Source of the DNA: Pseudomonadota bacterium | GTDB lineage: Bacteria > Pseudomonadota > Gammaproteobacteria > Burkholderiales > Burkholderiaceae_B | Direction: 5' to 3' | NCBI GenBank assembly: GCA_021793875.1 | Contig: JAJYRX010000016.1 | Coordinates: 1 to 12,983, forward strand | Length of the DNA: 12,983 bases | In this document: piece after piece, positions 1-6,069 of the stretch | Numbering within the stretch: the stretch's first letter is position 1 | Layout: each line of letters opens with the position of its first letter | Notes under the pieces: generated by a model | Told to the model about the DNA's origin: nothing | What the model saw: the letters and a program-made list of their open reading frames with translations, nothing else | Database searches by the model: none | Position numbers and translations under genes: made by a program

Positions 1-188
1 GTATGGCTCCTGCCTCAATGTTGGCGCCATTTGTATATATGCAAATTGTAAGTGCTGCTGGTTTGGGTTGGCTTATATGGGGAGCATTTCCAGACTATTT
101 TTCTTGGCTAGGAATATTAATAATTTGCAGTAGTGGTGTAACGATAGGAGTTTTAGAGTGGCGTGCTGGAAATAGTAAACCAGCTTAG
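1..188 (+). CDS. EamA-type (DMT) transporter, C-terminal fragment
   Basis: Only the last roughly 61 residues are present; the reading frame is open to the left edge, so the ATG at base 3 is an internal methionine rather than the start. The fragment carries the pattern seen in the last two membrane helices of EamA/RhaT-like drug/metabolite transporters: an APAS-x-LAPF-x-Y-x-Q stretch, a hydrophobic helix with GWLIWG and FPD, then a second helix (LGILIICSSGVTIGV) ending in the basic tail EWRAGNSKPA. Proteins of this family are inner-membrane permeases with about ten helices that export or import small metabolites; the substrate cannot be told from the tail. It ends 15 bp before waaC on the same strand, so the two may be co-transcribed. 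The family call is fairly safe, the substrate unknown. Confidence 0.75.
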   Translation, partial: MAPASMLAPFVYMQIVSAAGLGWLIWGAFPDYFSWLGILIICSSGVTIGVLEWRAGNSKPA

Positions 189-203
189 ACTTATAATCCT
201 GAT

Positions 204-1202
204 ATGGGCAAAAAAATACTTATTATCCGTACTTCTTCTTTGGGCGATCTTGTACATATGTTGCCTGCAATTTCCGATATTGCAGCTAATGTTCCTGGTG
301 CCCAAATAGACTGGATAGTGGAAGAGGCGTTTACGGAAATTCCTGCGTGGCACCCGGCCATAAATGAGGTTATTCCAGTATCTCATAGACGATGGCGCAA
401 AAGCTGGTGGTCTGCACAAACACGAGCTGAGCGCGCTAGTCTGCGTAAAAATCTAGCCGCCCGTAAATACGATGTGGTTCTAGACATGCAGGGGTTAATG
501 AAGTCGGTATGGCTTATAAGGCAAACATCGGGCAAGCGGCATGGTTTAAACCTTACTTCTGCGCGGGAACCGCTAGCATCTTTTTTCTATGATGTAAAAC
601 ACACAGTTAAATTCTGGCAGCCAGCTGTTACAAGACAAAGAACCCTAGCGTCACTTGCATTTGAATATGAATATAGCGGCCCACCAAATTTTGGTCTGCA
701 ATCTATTACAAATAATGCCCAAACTGGTCAATATGCAGTAATAATGCCCTCGGCAAGCAGACCAGATAAGTTATGGGCAGAATCGGACTGGCGTATAGTA
801 TTCGATTATCTAATCCAAAATGGTATGCATATAAAGCTGTTATCTGGTAGTCAGGAGGAGCTAAATAGGGCAAATATTCTGGTCAAGGGCTATGAAAATG
901 CAGAAGTATTACCACGAATGAGCTTAACAGAGGTGGCCCACCTTATAGCTGGGTCACGCATTATGGTAGGCTTAGATAGCGGTCTTACACACTTGTCCGC
1001 TGGGCTTGGGCGTCCAACTATTGGGATTTATATTGCATCAACTCCGGTACGTACACCACTAGAGGGCAGCTCTTATACCGCAAGCCTCGGCGAGCGTGGC
1101 AGTCCCCCCTCTTCGCAGACCGTTTTGGCTGCGATAGATCAGGCCTTGTCATTTGAGCCTCAAGGCACAAATGATACCGATAACAATGCACCAGCGGTGT
1201 AA
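204..1202 (+). CDS. waaC: Lipopolysaccharide heptosyltransferase I
   Basis: WaaC is a GT9-family, GT-B-fold enzyme on the cytoplasmic face of the inner membrane that transfers the first L-glycero-D-manno-heptose from ADP-heptose to Kdo of the LPS inner core. The 332 residues are close to the usual 320-340. The N-terminus has the nucleotide-sugar family start ILIIRTSSLGDLVHMLPA, with D15 in the place of the E. coli catalytic base D13. The second domain shows PSASRPDKLW (K189, the probable ADP-heptose phosphate contact) and GLDSGLTHLSAGLGRPTIG (D258). The start at 204 puts the first beta-strand at the N-terminus as in homologues. No Shine-Dalgarno sequence is visible, and a perfect TATAAT lies 7 bp upstream of the ATG. 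waaA follows after 2 bp. A GT9 heptosyltransferase II is the main alternative, but adjacency to waaA and the SSLGD motif favour WaaC. Confidence 0.92.
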   Translation: MGKKILIIRTSSLGDLVHMLPAISDIAANVPGAQIDWIVEEAFTEIPAWHPAINEVIPVSHRRWRKSWWSAQTRAERASLRKNLAARKYDVVLDMQGLMKSVWLIRQTSGKRHGLNLTSAREPLASFFYDVKHTVKFWQPAVTRQRTLASLAFEYEYSGPPNFGLQSITNNAQTGQYAVIMPSASRPDKLWAESDWRIVFDYLIQNGMHIKLLSGSQEELNRANILVKGYENAEVLPRMSLTEVAHLIAGSRIMVGLDSGLTHLSAGLGRPTIGIYIASTPVRTPLEGSSYTASLGERGSPPSSQTVLAAIDQALSFEPQGTNDTDNNAPAV

Positions 1203-1204
1203 AA

Positions 1205-2527
1205 TTGAACCGGTTTTTATATACTCTTACCTTACGTTTGCTTTCACCTGGCTTAATAGCTTGGATGGCTTTTCGAGCCCGTAAGTCGGGTGGTCAATGG
1301 CAAATAGTTTCTAAAGAACGGTTTGGCAAATATCTTGAGGTAGCACGGCACAAGAACCCTATTTGGATACATGCTGTTAGCTTGGGTGAAACACGAGGCG
1401 TGCAGCCATTGGTTCAGGCCTTATTAGATCAGGGTGAGCAAATCCTGCTAACGCATATAACAGCAACTGGGCGTGCGGAAGGGGCAAGAGCATTCGCAAG
1501 TGCTATAAAAAGTGGTCAGCTTGTACAGCAGTGGCTACCATATGACTTTCCTGGTGCAACCCTAAGGTTCTTCAAACACTACAACCCAAAGGTTGGAGTG
1601 TTAATGGAGCGTGAGGTATGGCCTAATTTAATAGCATCAGCTAAACGTGCACATATTCCTATTGTGTTAGCAAGTGCCAGGTTTTCGGATAATGCATTGC
1701 GCCAGTCATTACGGCTTGGAAAAGTAATGCGCGAGGCCTATGGAAGCTTCTATGCTGTATATGCGCAAACCTTACAAGATGCTCAAAGGTTAGAACAGGC
1801 GGGAGCGCGTGCCCCACGTGTTTCTGGTAATTTTAAGTTTGATGTCAGTTTGCCAGATATTCAAATACATCATGGTCGTGAATTTAACGATCTTTTGGGT
1901 CGTAAAGTCATTGTTATAGCCAGTACACGTGAGGGGGAAGACGAGCCATTTGTAAAAGCTATAGAAAAGCTTGTGCACCGTGCAGACCTACAGGGCAAAG
2001 ATCTTTCCGAAGACTACCTTTTTTGTTTAGTTCCTCGCCATCCACAGCGTTTTGAGAGTGCGGCAGAGCTGCTCGAAAGCTCCGGTCTGCCATTTATTAG
2101 ACGCTCATACATGATTAAAAAGTGCGAACGTAGTAGCGCTATTGCAGCACGTTTGTGCGAAGGTAAGCTAGTTCTACTTGGTGATACCCTGGGTGAAATG
2201 CCACGTTTTTATGCCGCCAGTCAGGTAGCTATAATCGGAGGTAGTTTTGCCCCTCTAGGAGGTCAAAACTTTATTGAAGCGTGTGCTATTGGGGTGCCCG
2301 TTATAGTTGGTCCTCATACTCGTAACTTTGAGCAGGCTGTTATGGATGCGCTGGATGAAGGTGCTGCTATAAGAGCTAGTACTGCAGAAGATGCAATACA
2401 GCAGGCCATAAAAATGCTTGATGATCCACAGAGATTAGCTCGCATGAGTGAGGCGGGTTACCATTGGGTGCAAAAGCACAGAGGCGCGGTAGCACGTGTT
2501 ATTACTACATTGAATAAAATAGCTTGA
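1205..2527 (+). CDS. waaA: 3-deoxy-D-manno-octulosonic acid (Kdo) transferase
   Basis: WaaA (KdtA) adds Kdo from CMP-Kdo to the lipid IVA precursor at the inner membrane, the step just before WaaC. The protein is 440 residues, slightly longer than E. coli's. An N-terminal hydrophobic membrane-anchoring segment (about residues 4-23) is followed by the glycosyltransferase N domain with WIHAVSLGE (E62, the expected catalytic base), LTHITATGR and the LME-x-EVWPNL signature. Here the third residue of that signature is R where T is usual. The C-terminal domain has PRHPQRF, GDTLGEM, IIGGSFAPLGGQNFIEA and GPHTRNFEQ, which bind the CMP-Kdo donor. The start is TTG at 1205, 2 bp after waaC stops, pointing to translational coupling. 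Whether it adds one or more Kdo units cannot be judged from sequence. Confidence 0.95.
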   Translation: MNRFLYTLTLRLLSPGLIAWMAFRARKSGGQWQIVSKERFGKYLEVARHKNPIWIHAVSLGETRGVQPLVQALLDQGEQILLTHITATGRAEGARAFASAIKSGQLVQQWLPYDFPGATLRFFKHYNPKVGVLMEREVWPNLIASAKRAHIPIVLASARFSDNALRQSLRLGKVMREAYGSFYAVYAQTLQDAQRLEQAGARAPRVSGNFKFDVSLPDIQIHHGREFNDLLGRKVIVIASTREGEDEPFVKAIEKLVHRADLQGKDLSEDYLFCLVPRHPQRFESAAELLESSGLPFIRRSYMIKKCERSSAIAARLCEGKLVLLGDTLGEMPRFYAASQVAIIGGSFAPLGGQNFIEACAIGVPVIVGPHTRNFEQAVMDALDEGAAIRASTAEDAIQQAIKMLDDPQRLARMSEAGYHWVQKHRGAVARVITTLNKIA

Positions 2528-2528
2528 T

Positions 2529-2705
2529 ATGCGTGTTATTTTTATTTTGCTTATTGTTGCCAATGTTATGGTTCTGGCTTGGGGTCAGGGCTTTTTTGGT
2601 GTGCCTCCGTCAGAGCAGGGTCGAGACCCTCAGGTGCTTAATCAGCGTAACCAACATGCTATTATTCCGGGCAAAATTCAAAACAAATCTAGCAATTCTT
2701 CTTAA
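2529..2705 (+). CDS. Small membrane-anchored protein after waaA
   Basis: A 58-residue reading frame starts with ATG one base after the waaA stop codon and ends with TAA 14 bp before galU. It opens with MRVIFILLIVANVMVLAWG, a single hydrophobic helix of about 18 residues, followed by QGFFGVPPSEQGRDP and a polar tail rich in Q, N and S. From memory this matches a short conserved beta-proteobacterial family with the pattern hydrophobic helix, AWGQG, PP-x-E-x-GR-(D/E)P, which is usually called hypothetical and sometimes found N-terminal to SPOR-like proteins. The longer frame starting at TTG 2524 is a different phase, lacks this pattern and is rejected. The helix could be an uncleaved signal anchor. 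The position implies translational coupling to waaA and a possible role at the cell envelope, but the function is unknown. Confidence 0.7.
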   Translation: MRVIFILLIVANVMVLAWGQGFFGVPPSEQGRDPQVLNQRNQHAIIPGKIQNKSSNSS

Positions 2706-2719
2706 TAGAAAGAACCTAT

Positions 2720-3553
2720 ATGAAACCAGTACGTAAAGCTGTTTTTCCAGTAGCAGGACTTGGCACAAGATTTCTTCCGGCTACTAAGGCTATGCCTAAA
2801 GAGATGCTTCCTATAGTTGATAAACCACTTATTCAGTATGCGGTAGACGAAGCCATAGCCGCTGGTATTACCGAGCTGGTTTTTATTACTGGGCGTAATA
2901 AAAGGGCAATTGAAGACCATTTTGATCGCGTTCCAGAACTGGAGCTCGAACTAGAATCTAAAGGTAAGGAAGAGCTGTTGAATGTGCTTCGTGACATGCT
3001 GCCTAGTCACGTAAACTGCATTTATACAAGGCAATCTAAACCGTTGGGTTTAGGACATGCAGTTTTATGTGCTGCGCCAATAGTTGGCAATGAGCCCTTT
3101 GCAGTAATATTAGCCGACGATTTGCTAGATTCAGATAAGTCTGTAACGCGCCAGTTGGTTGAGGCTGCGCATCAACATAATGGTAGTATTCTGGCCATTC
3201 AAGATGTGGACCGCTCTCAAACAGATCGATATGGCATTATTTCTGGTTCTTCAGTAGATAAAAGAACTACCAGTGTTACCGGGATCATTGAAAAGCCCGA
3301 ACCAACCAAGGCCCCTAGTACACTAGCAGTGGTAGGGCGTTACGTATTGGAACCAGAAATATTTGAATGTTTGCGCAACACCAAGCCAGGTGTTGGCGGA
3401 GAAATACAGCTTACCGATGGTATAGCTGCGCTATTACAAAAGAAGTCTGTATTTGGGTACCAGTACGAGGGCACACGTTACGACTGTGGCAGCAAGGAAG
3501 GGTTTTTCCGCGCAACGCTCGACCTAGGTCGCAAGTATCACGGTTTAAGTTAG
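2720..3553 (+). CDS. galU: UTP-glucose-1-phosphate uridylyltransferase
   Basis: GalU makes UDP-glucose from UTP and glucose 1-phosphate in the cytoplasm, feeding LPS core, exopolysaccharide and UDP-glucuronate synthesis. The 277 residues are typical for beta-proteobacteria. Visible signatures are the nucleotide-binding loop GLGTRFLPATKAMPKEMLP (residues 13-31, K27 conserved), ADDLLD with the metal-binding aspartate pair (133-134), IIEKPEP (K192, contact to sugar phosphate) and GGEIQLTDGI (226-235). A modest purine-rich stretch (AGAAAGA around 2707-2713) is the only ribosome-binding candidate. It closes the LPS block, which suits supply of sugar nucleotide for the outer core. Its last 9 bp overlap the end of coaX on the other strand. 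Paralogues such as a GalF-like regulator are unlikely because all catalytic motifs are intact. Confidence 0.95.
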   Translation: MKPVRKAVFPVAGLGTRFLPATKAMPKEMLPIVDKPLIQYAVDEAIAAGITELVFITGRNKRAIEDHFDRVPELELELESKGKEELLNVLRDMLPSHVNCIYTRQSKPLGLGHAVLCAAPIVGNEPFAVILADDLLDSDKSVTRQLVEAAHQHNGSILAIQDVDRSQTDRYGIISGSSVDKRTTSVTGIIEKPEPTKAPSTLAVVGRYVLEPEIFECLRNTKPGVGGEIQLTDGIAALLQKKSVFGYQYEGTRYDCGSKEGFFRATLDLGRKYHGLS

Positions 3554-4369
3554 CTTTTGGTGCAAATTATTAGCTGCAATTCTAGCAAGCCCATCCAGTA
3601 CGGGAGACCTTAAATACTTTGGCCTGGTTGTTTTATAACCCATTAGCTGCTGGGCGCGTTCTAGTTGTTGAAGCAGTTCGTCATTCACAATCGCAAGTGC
3701 TCCACCTGAGCAAAATAGCGTAGGTTCGGTGTTGTGCTTTTCTGTAATTTTCCACCATTGCCTTAGAACTGCTCCCGCCTGAGCGGATACTATACCGGTG
3801 CTTATCGCGGTGTGGGTATTGTCAGGGAAGTCGGTTATGTTGCCATGCGCTTCGGGCAAATGCGCAGTATTTTGAGCTAATGATGTTCCCATGATAGTTA
3901 TGCCGGGTATTATTAAACCACCTAGGTATTGCCAGCCGGTACTGTTGGGTATTAGGGTATCTATGGTTGTTGCCGTACCAAAGCTTGCTAGTAGAACGGG
4001 TTTTTTATCTTTTTTATGTAATGGCAGCCCAACCATGGATATCCAGCGGTCGCTGCCTAGGCTTTCATGGTTAGCATAACTATTGGTTATATTAAGTATG
4101 CCTTTAGTGCTTTTTATCCATGTCGTGTTAACACCATATTTAACCCGTAGCCAGTTAGCAATACTATTTTTTCTTTCATTATCTGCAACATTAACGCCAA
4201 TTGCTGATTCTGGACGCACATTATGGCTATCAAACCACTTAACAAGACCTTCCATATTTTGATTATCAATCGTAAATACGCTGTCGTTGCGTGTGGTTGT
4301 GTCTGGTAAGTAAAACCCCACCTTGAGCCTAGTATTACCATTGTCTAATAGCACTATACATTGTTTCAT
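3545..4369 (-). CDS. coaX: Type III pantothenate kinase
   Basis: CoaX phosphorylates pantothenate with ATP, the first committed step of CoA synthesis, and is the ASKHA-fold enzyme known in Bordetella as Baf. The 274-residue product begins MKQCIVLLDNGNTRLK, the phosphate-binding loop with D9. It then has LGSDRW (105-109; D107 corresponds to the catalytic aspartate), SFGTATTID (129-137), YLGGLIIPG (148-156) and a C-terminal SGGA turn (221-224). Family members more often read D-x-GTA-x-T-x-D, so the S129-F130 pair in this motif is a mild variant. An in-frame upstream extension to 4453 is possible, but it has no family resemblance and lies within birA. The ATG at 4369 has AGAGG at a spacing of 7 bases and is chosen. 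It lies 1 bp beyond the birA stop, so translation is probably coupled. Confidence 0.92.
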   Translation of the reverse strand: MKQCIVLLDNGNTRLKVGFYLPDTTTRNDSVFTIDNQNMEGLVKWFDSHNVRPESAIGVNVADNERKNSIANWLRVKYGVNTTWIKSTKGILNITNSYANHESLGSDRWISMVGLPLHKKDKKPVLLASFGTATTIDTLIPNSTGWQYLGGLIIPGITIMGTSLAQNTAHLPEAHGNITDFPDNTHTAISTGIVSAQAGAVLRQWWKITEKHNTEPTLFCSGGALAIVNDELLQQLERAQQLMGYKTTRPKYLRSPVLDGLARIAANNLHQKLT

Positions 4370-4370
4370 T

Positions 4371-5240
4371 TTAATGCCTCTCATGGGGTCGTACGGATAC
4401 GTCACCCACGTGCACTGTTTGCATACCCTGCAGGGTGCGCACCAATAATGCACCAGAGCTATTTACACCGCATGCTATGCCGGACATTGTTTGCGTGTTG
4501 TTGTCAGTAATATATACTTGCCGTCCAACTAGGTAGTCGAATGTTGCATATTGCTCAGGTAATTGTTGCAGCCCATTTGAGGCTACATGCTGTATGCACT
4601 TGTACCATGAACGTGCTATCGATGTAGTGATTTGTGGTGCAGATGAGCTGGCAGTACGGTCTGTTTCCATTATTTGTGACCAATCAGCTATGCGTCTCTC
4701 TAATGAGTCGCTTAGTGCTCTTGCGTCGCTGAGGTTGATTCCTATGCCGGCTATTATTACGTGATGGTCGCGTGACATGCGCGCTGTACCTGCTCTTGTT
4801 ACCTCAACAAGAATACCTGCTAATTTAGCTCCTTGCCACATAATGTCATTAGGCCATTTCATGGTTAACGAATGGTGGTGCTCGCTTGCAATTAGTTTAC
4901 GTAACGCCATGGTGGCATACATGCCTAAAGTGGGGGCCATGCCTGCCAAGTTTCTTGGGGCAATAAAACTATCAAACGCACATGAAAACATTAAGTGAGC
5001 CCCTGACTTGTTTTGCCATGTGCGTCCGGCACGCCCTCTGCCTTTTTCCTGAAGATGGGTTCCAAGTAACCATGGTCTGCGTGTTGTTGGTGTTTGTGAG
5101 CGCGCCAAGTTATATAAATCTACATTTGTAGAGTCAGTTTTGTTTACCCATGTTACAGAGCCAAACTCAAAAAGCTCAGACTTGAGATTTAGTTCCATAA
5201 TGTCTGGGTCATGTAGTATGGGTAGTTGGTAGCGCTGCAT
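4371..5240 (-). CDS. birA: Biotin-[acetyl-CoA-carboxylase] ligase
   Basis: BirA activates biotin with ATP to biotinyl-AMP and joins it to the acceptor lysine of AccB, making acetyl-CoA carboxylase active. The 289-residue protein has only the catalytic and C-terminal domains. The first recognisable motif, WVNKTDSTN (the biotin-pocket TDSTN), comes at about residue 31, so there is no room for the winged-helix DNA-binding domain of E. coli BirA, and it should not act as a bio-operon repressor. Other motifs are KGRGRAGRTW (the adenylate-binding GRGRxGRxW loop), MKWPNDIMW with the catalytic lysine, KLAGILVE, and GIGINL. A small SH3-like C-terminal domain follows. The start at 5240 is the first ATG of the frame; a second ATG at 5198 would remove 14 poorly conserved residues and cannot be excluded. 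It leads the birA-coaX pair. Confidence 0.93.
   Translation of the reverse strand: MQRYQLPILHDPDIMELNLKSELFEFGSVTWVNKTDSTNVDLYNLARSQTPTTRRPWLLGTHLQEKGRGRAGRTWQNKSGAHLMFSCAFDSFIAPRNLAGMAPTLGMYATMALRKLIASEHHHSLTMKWPNDIMWQGAKLAGILVEVTRAGTARMSRDHHVIIAGIGINLSDARALSDSLERRIADWSQIMETDRTASSSAPQITTSIARSWYKCIQHVASNGLQQLPEQYATFDYLVGRQVYITDNNTQTMSGIACGVNSSGALLVRTLQGMQTVHVGDVSVRPHERH
4377..4381 (-). promoter_or_regulatory. Ribosome binding site of coaX
   Basis: On the minus strand the sequence AGAGG lies seven bases before the ATG at 4369, inside the last codons of birA. It decides in favour of the MKQC start over longer in-frame starts. Confidence 0.6.
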
Positions 5241-5305
5241 GATTCAATTCAAATTTAAAAATATTCAATATACTTGAGTTTTAATGTATTGTTTACAGGT
5301 TAATA
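5241..5305. promoter_or_regulatory. Divergent promoter region between birA and hydrolase gene
   Basis: These 65 AT-rich bases are the only space from which both birA (leftward) and the hydrolase gene (rightward) can be started. For the rightward gene a good -10 candidate TATACT sits at 5269-5274, without a convincing -35 at standard spacing; the transcript would begin near 5281. A short Shine-Dalgarno sequence AGG (5297-5299) precedes the ATG at 5306. Leftward, TATATT at about 5267-5272 on the minus strand overlaps the same spot, so the two polymerase sites may compete. This is by-eye matching only. Confidence 0.45.
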
Positions 5306-5953
5306 ATGGCTCGTAAAAAAACTACTGAAATTTATCAGGGTAAGGTTGGAAACATAGATTGTGTAATAGACTGGCCTGCTGGTGAAGCTAAAGGGTGGGC
5401 CCTTGTGTTACATCCACACCCTTTGCAGGGTGGTACGCGTGATAATAAAGTCGTAACAACCATTTCCCGCTCATGTGTGGAACATGGTTTGGTCGCAGTA
5501 AGACCAAACTTCAGAGGAGTGGGTGCTTCCGAGGGTGAGTTTGACAATGGTGTGGGTGAAACAGCTGATATGTTAATGCTTGTGCAGCAGTTTTTGGAAA
5601 ACTATCCTCAACTTGCGTCGGGCATATGGGTGTTAGGGGGGTTTTCCTTCGGTACCTCAGTAGGTGCGCAGCTATACTCCACTTTAGTGCAGCAGCAAAA
5701 AGCAGCTCCTGATGCAGTAATATTTGCCGGTCCTGCTATAGAGCGATTTAAATTCACCGAGGTTAATTTGCCGGACCATACTGTCCTTGTGCATGGTGAG
5801 AACGACGATGTTGTCCCATTATCAGAATCTATGGATTATGCGCGCAGTAATAATTTGCCAGTTGTTGTAATTCCCGACTCTGGGCATTTCTTTCACGGCA
5901 AGCTGCTTATTTTAAAAGGGCTTGTTGAGCAAAGGTTGAGTGCTATTCGCTAA
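5306..5953 (+). CDS. Alpha/beta hydrolase (COG2945-like)
   Basis: This is a 215-residue single-domain alpha/beta hydrolase of the group that bacterial annotation often labels as dienelactone-hydrolase-like or simply alpha/beta hydrolase. After a short N-terminal strand it has LHPHPLQGGTRDNKVV (35-50), carrying the oxyanion-hole HPHP segment, RPNFRGVGASEG (66-77), and the nucleophile elbow GGFSFG with S114. It continues with HGENDDVVP (D167 or D168 as the acid) and SGHFFHG with H194 as the base, so the catalytic triad appears complete. There is no signal peptide, so it should be cytoplasmic. The physiological substrate is unknown; homologues show esterase or thioesterase-like features. It stands alone between two promoter regions, 116 bp before the carboxypeptidase gene. 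Confidence 0.85.
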   Translation: MARKKTTEIYQGKVGNIDCVIDWPAGEAKGWALVLHPHPLQGGTRDNKVVTTISRSCVEHGLVAVRPNFRGVGASEGEFDNGVGETADMLMLVQQFLENYPQLASGIWVLGGFSFGTSVGAQLYSTLVQQQKAAPDAVIFAGPAIERFKFTEVNLPDHTVLVHGENDDVVPLSESMDYARSNNLPVVVIPDSGHFFHGKLLILKGLVEQRLSAIR

Positions 5954-5989
5954 GTAATTGTTGCTTATTAATTTTGTAGTAATTTGAAG

Positions 5990-6018
5990 CCTATTGCACG
6001 CAATGTGGCGTCTATAAT
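5990..6018 (+). promoter_or_regulatory. Promoter of the dac-dat-ybeD-lipB operon
   Basis: A perfect -10 hexamer TATAAT lies at 6013-6018 in the 116-bp gap before the carboxypeptidase gene, giving an expected transcript start near 6025 and a leader of about 45 bases. The -35 is weak: CTATTG (5991-5996) at 16-bp spacing is the best candidate, while TTGCAC (5994-5999) is too close at 13 bp. A 12-bp inverted repeat, ATTGC-AC-GCAAT (5993-6004), overlaps the -35 zone and could be an operator. Confidence 0.5.
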
Positions 6019-6069
6019 AGCTAATTCACAACTAGGTTTCCTAACCAAATAATAATACGGTTAAGTTAA

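Noticed and set aside
2524..2736. A 70-codon open frame starting with TTG at the waaA stop and running into galU.
   Set aside because: It is out of phase with the 58-residue frame that shows a conserved-looking pattern, lacks a ribosome site and overlaps galU; its apparent hydrophobicity arises from the T-rich DNA of the real gene.
4370..4453. In-frame 28-residue extension of coaX upstream of the MKQC start.
   Set aside because: It lies wholly in birA, is cysteine- and tryptophan-rich with no family similarity, and a good Shine-Dalgarno sequence precedes the shorter start.
5951..5979. Weak stem TAAGTAA-TTG-TTGCTTA with a T-containing tail after the hydrolase gene, resembling a terminator.
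   Set aside because: The stem has a single G-C pair plus a G-T wobble and no uninterrupted T-run, so it is too weak to call an intrinsic terminator.
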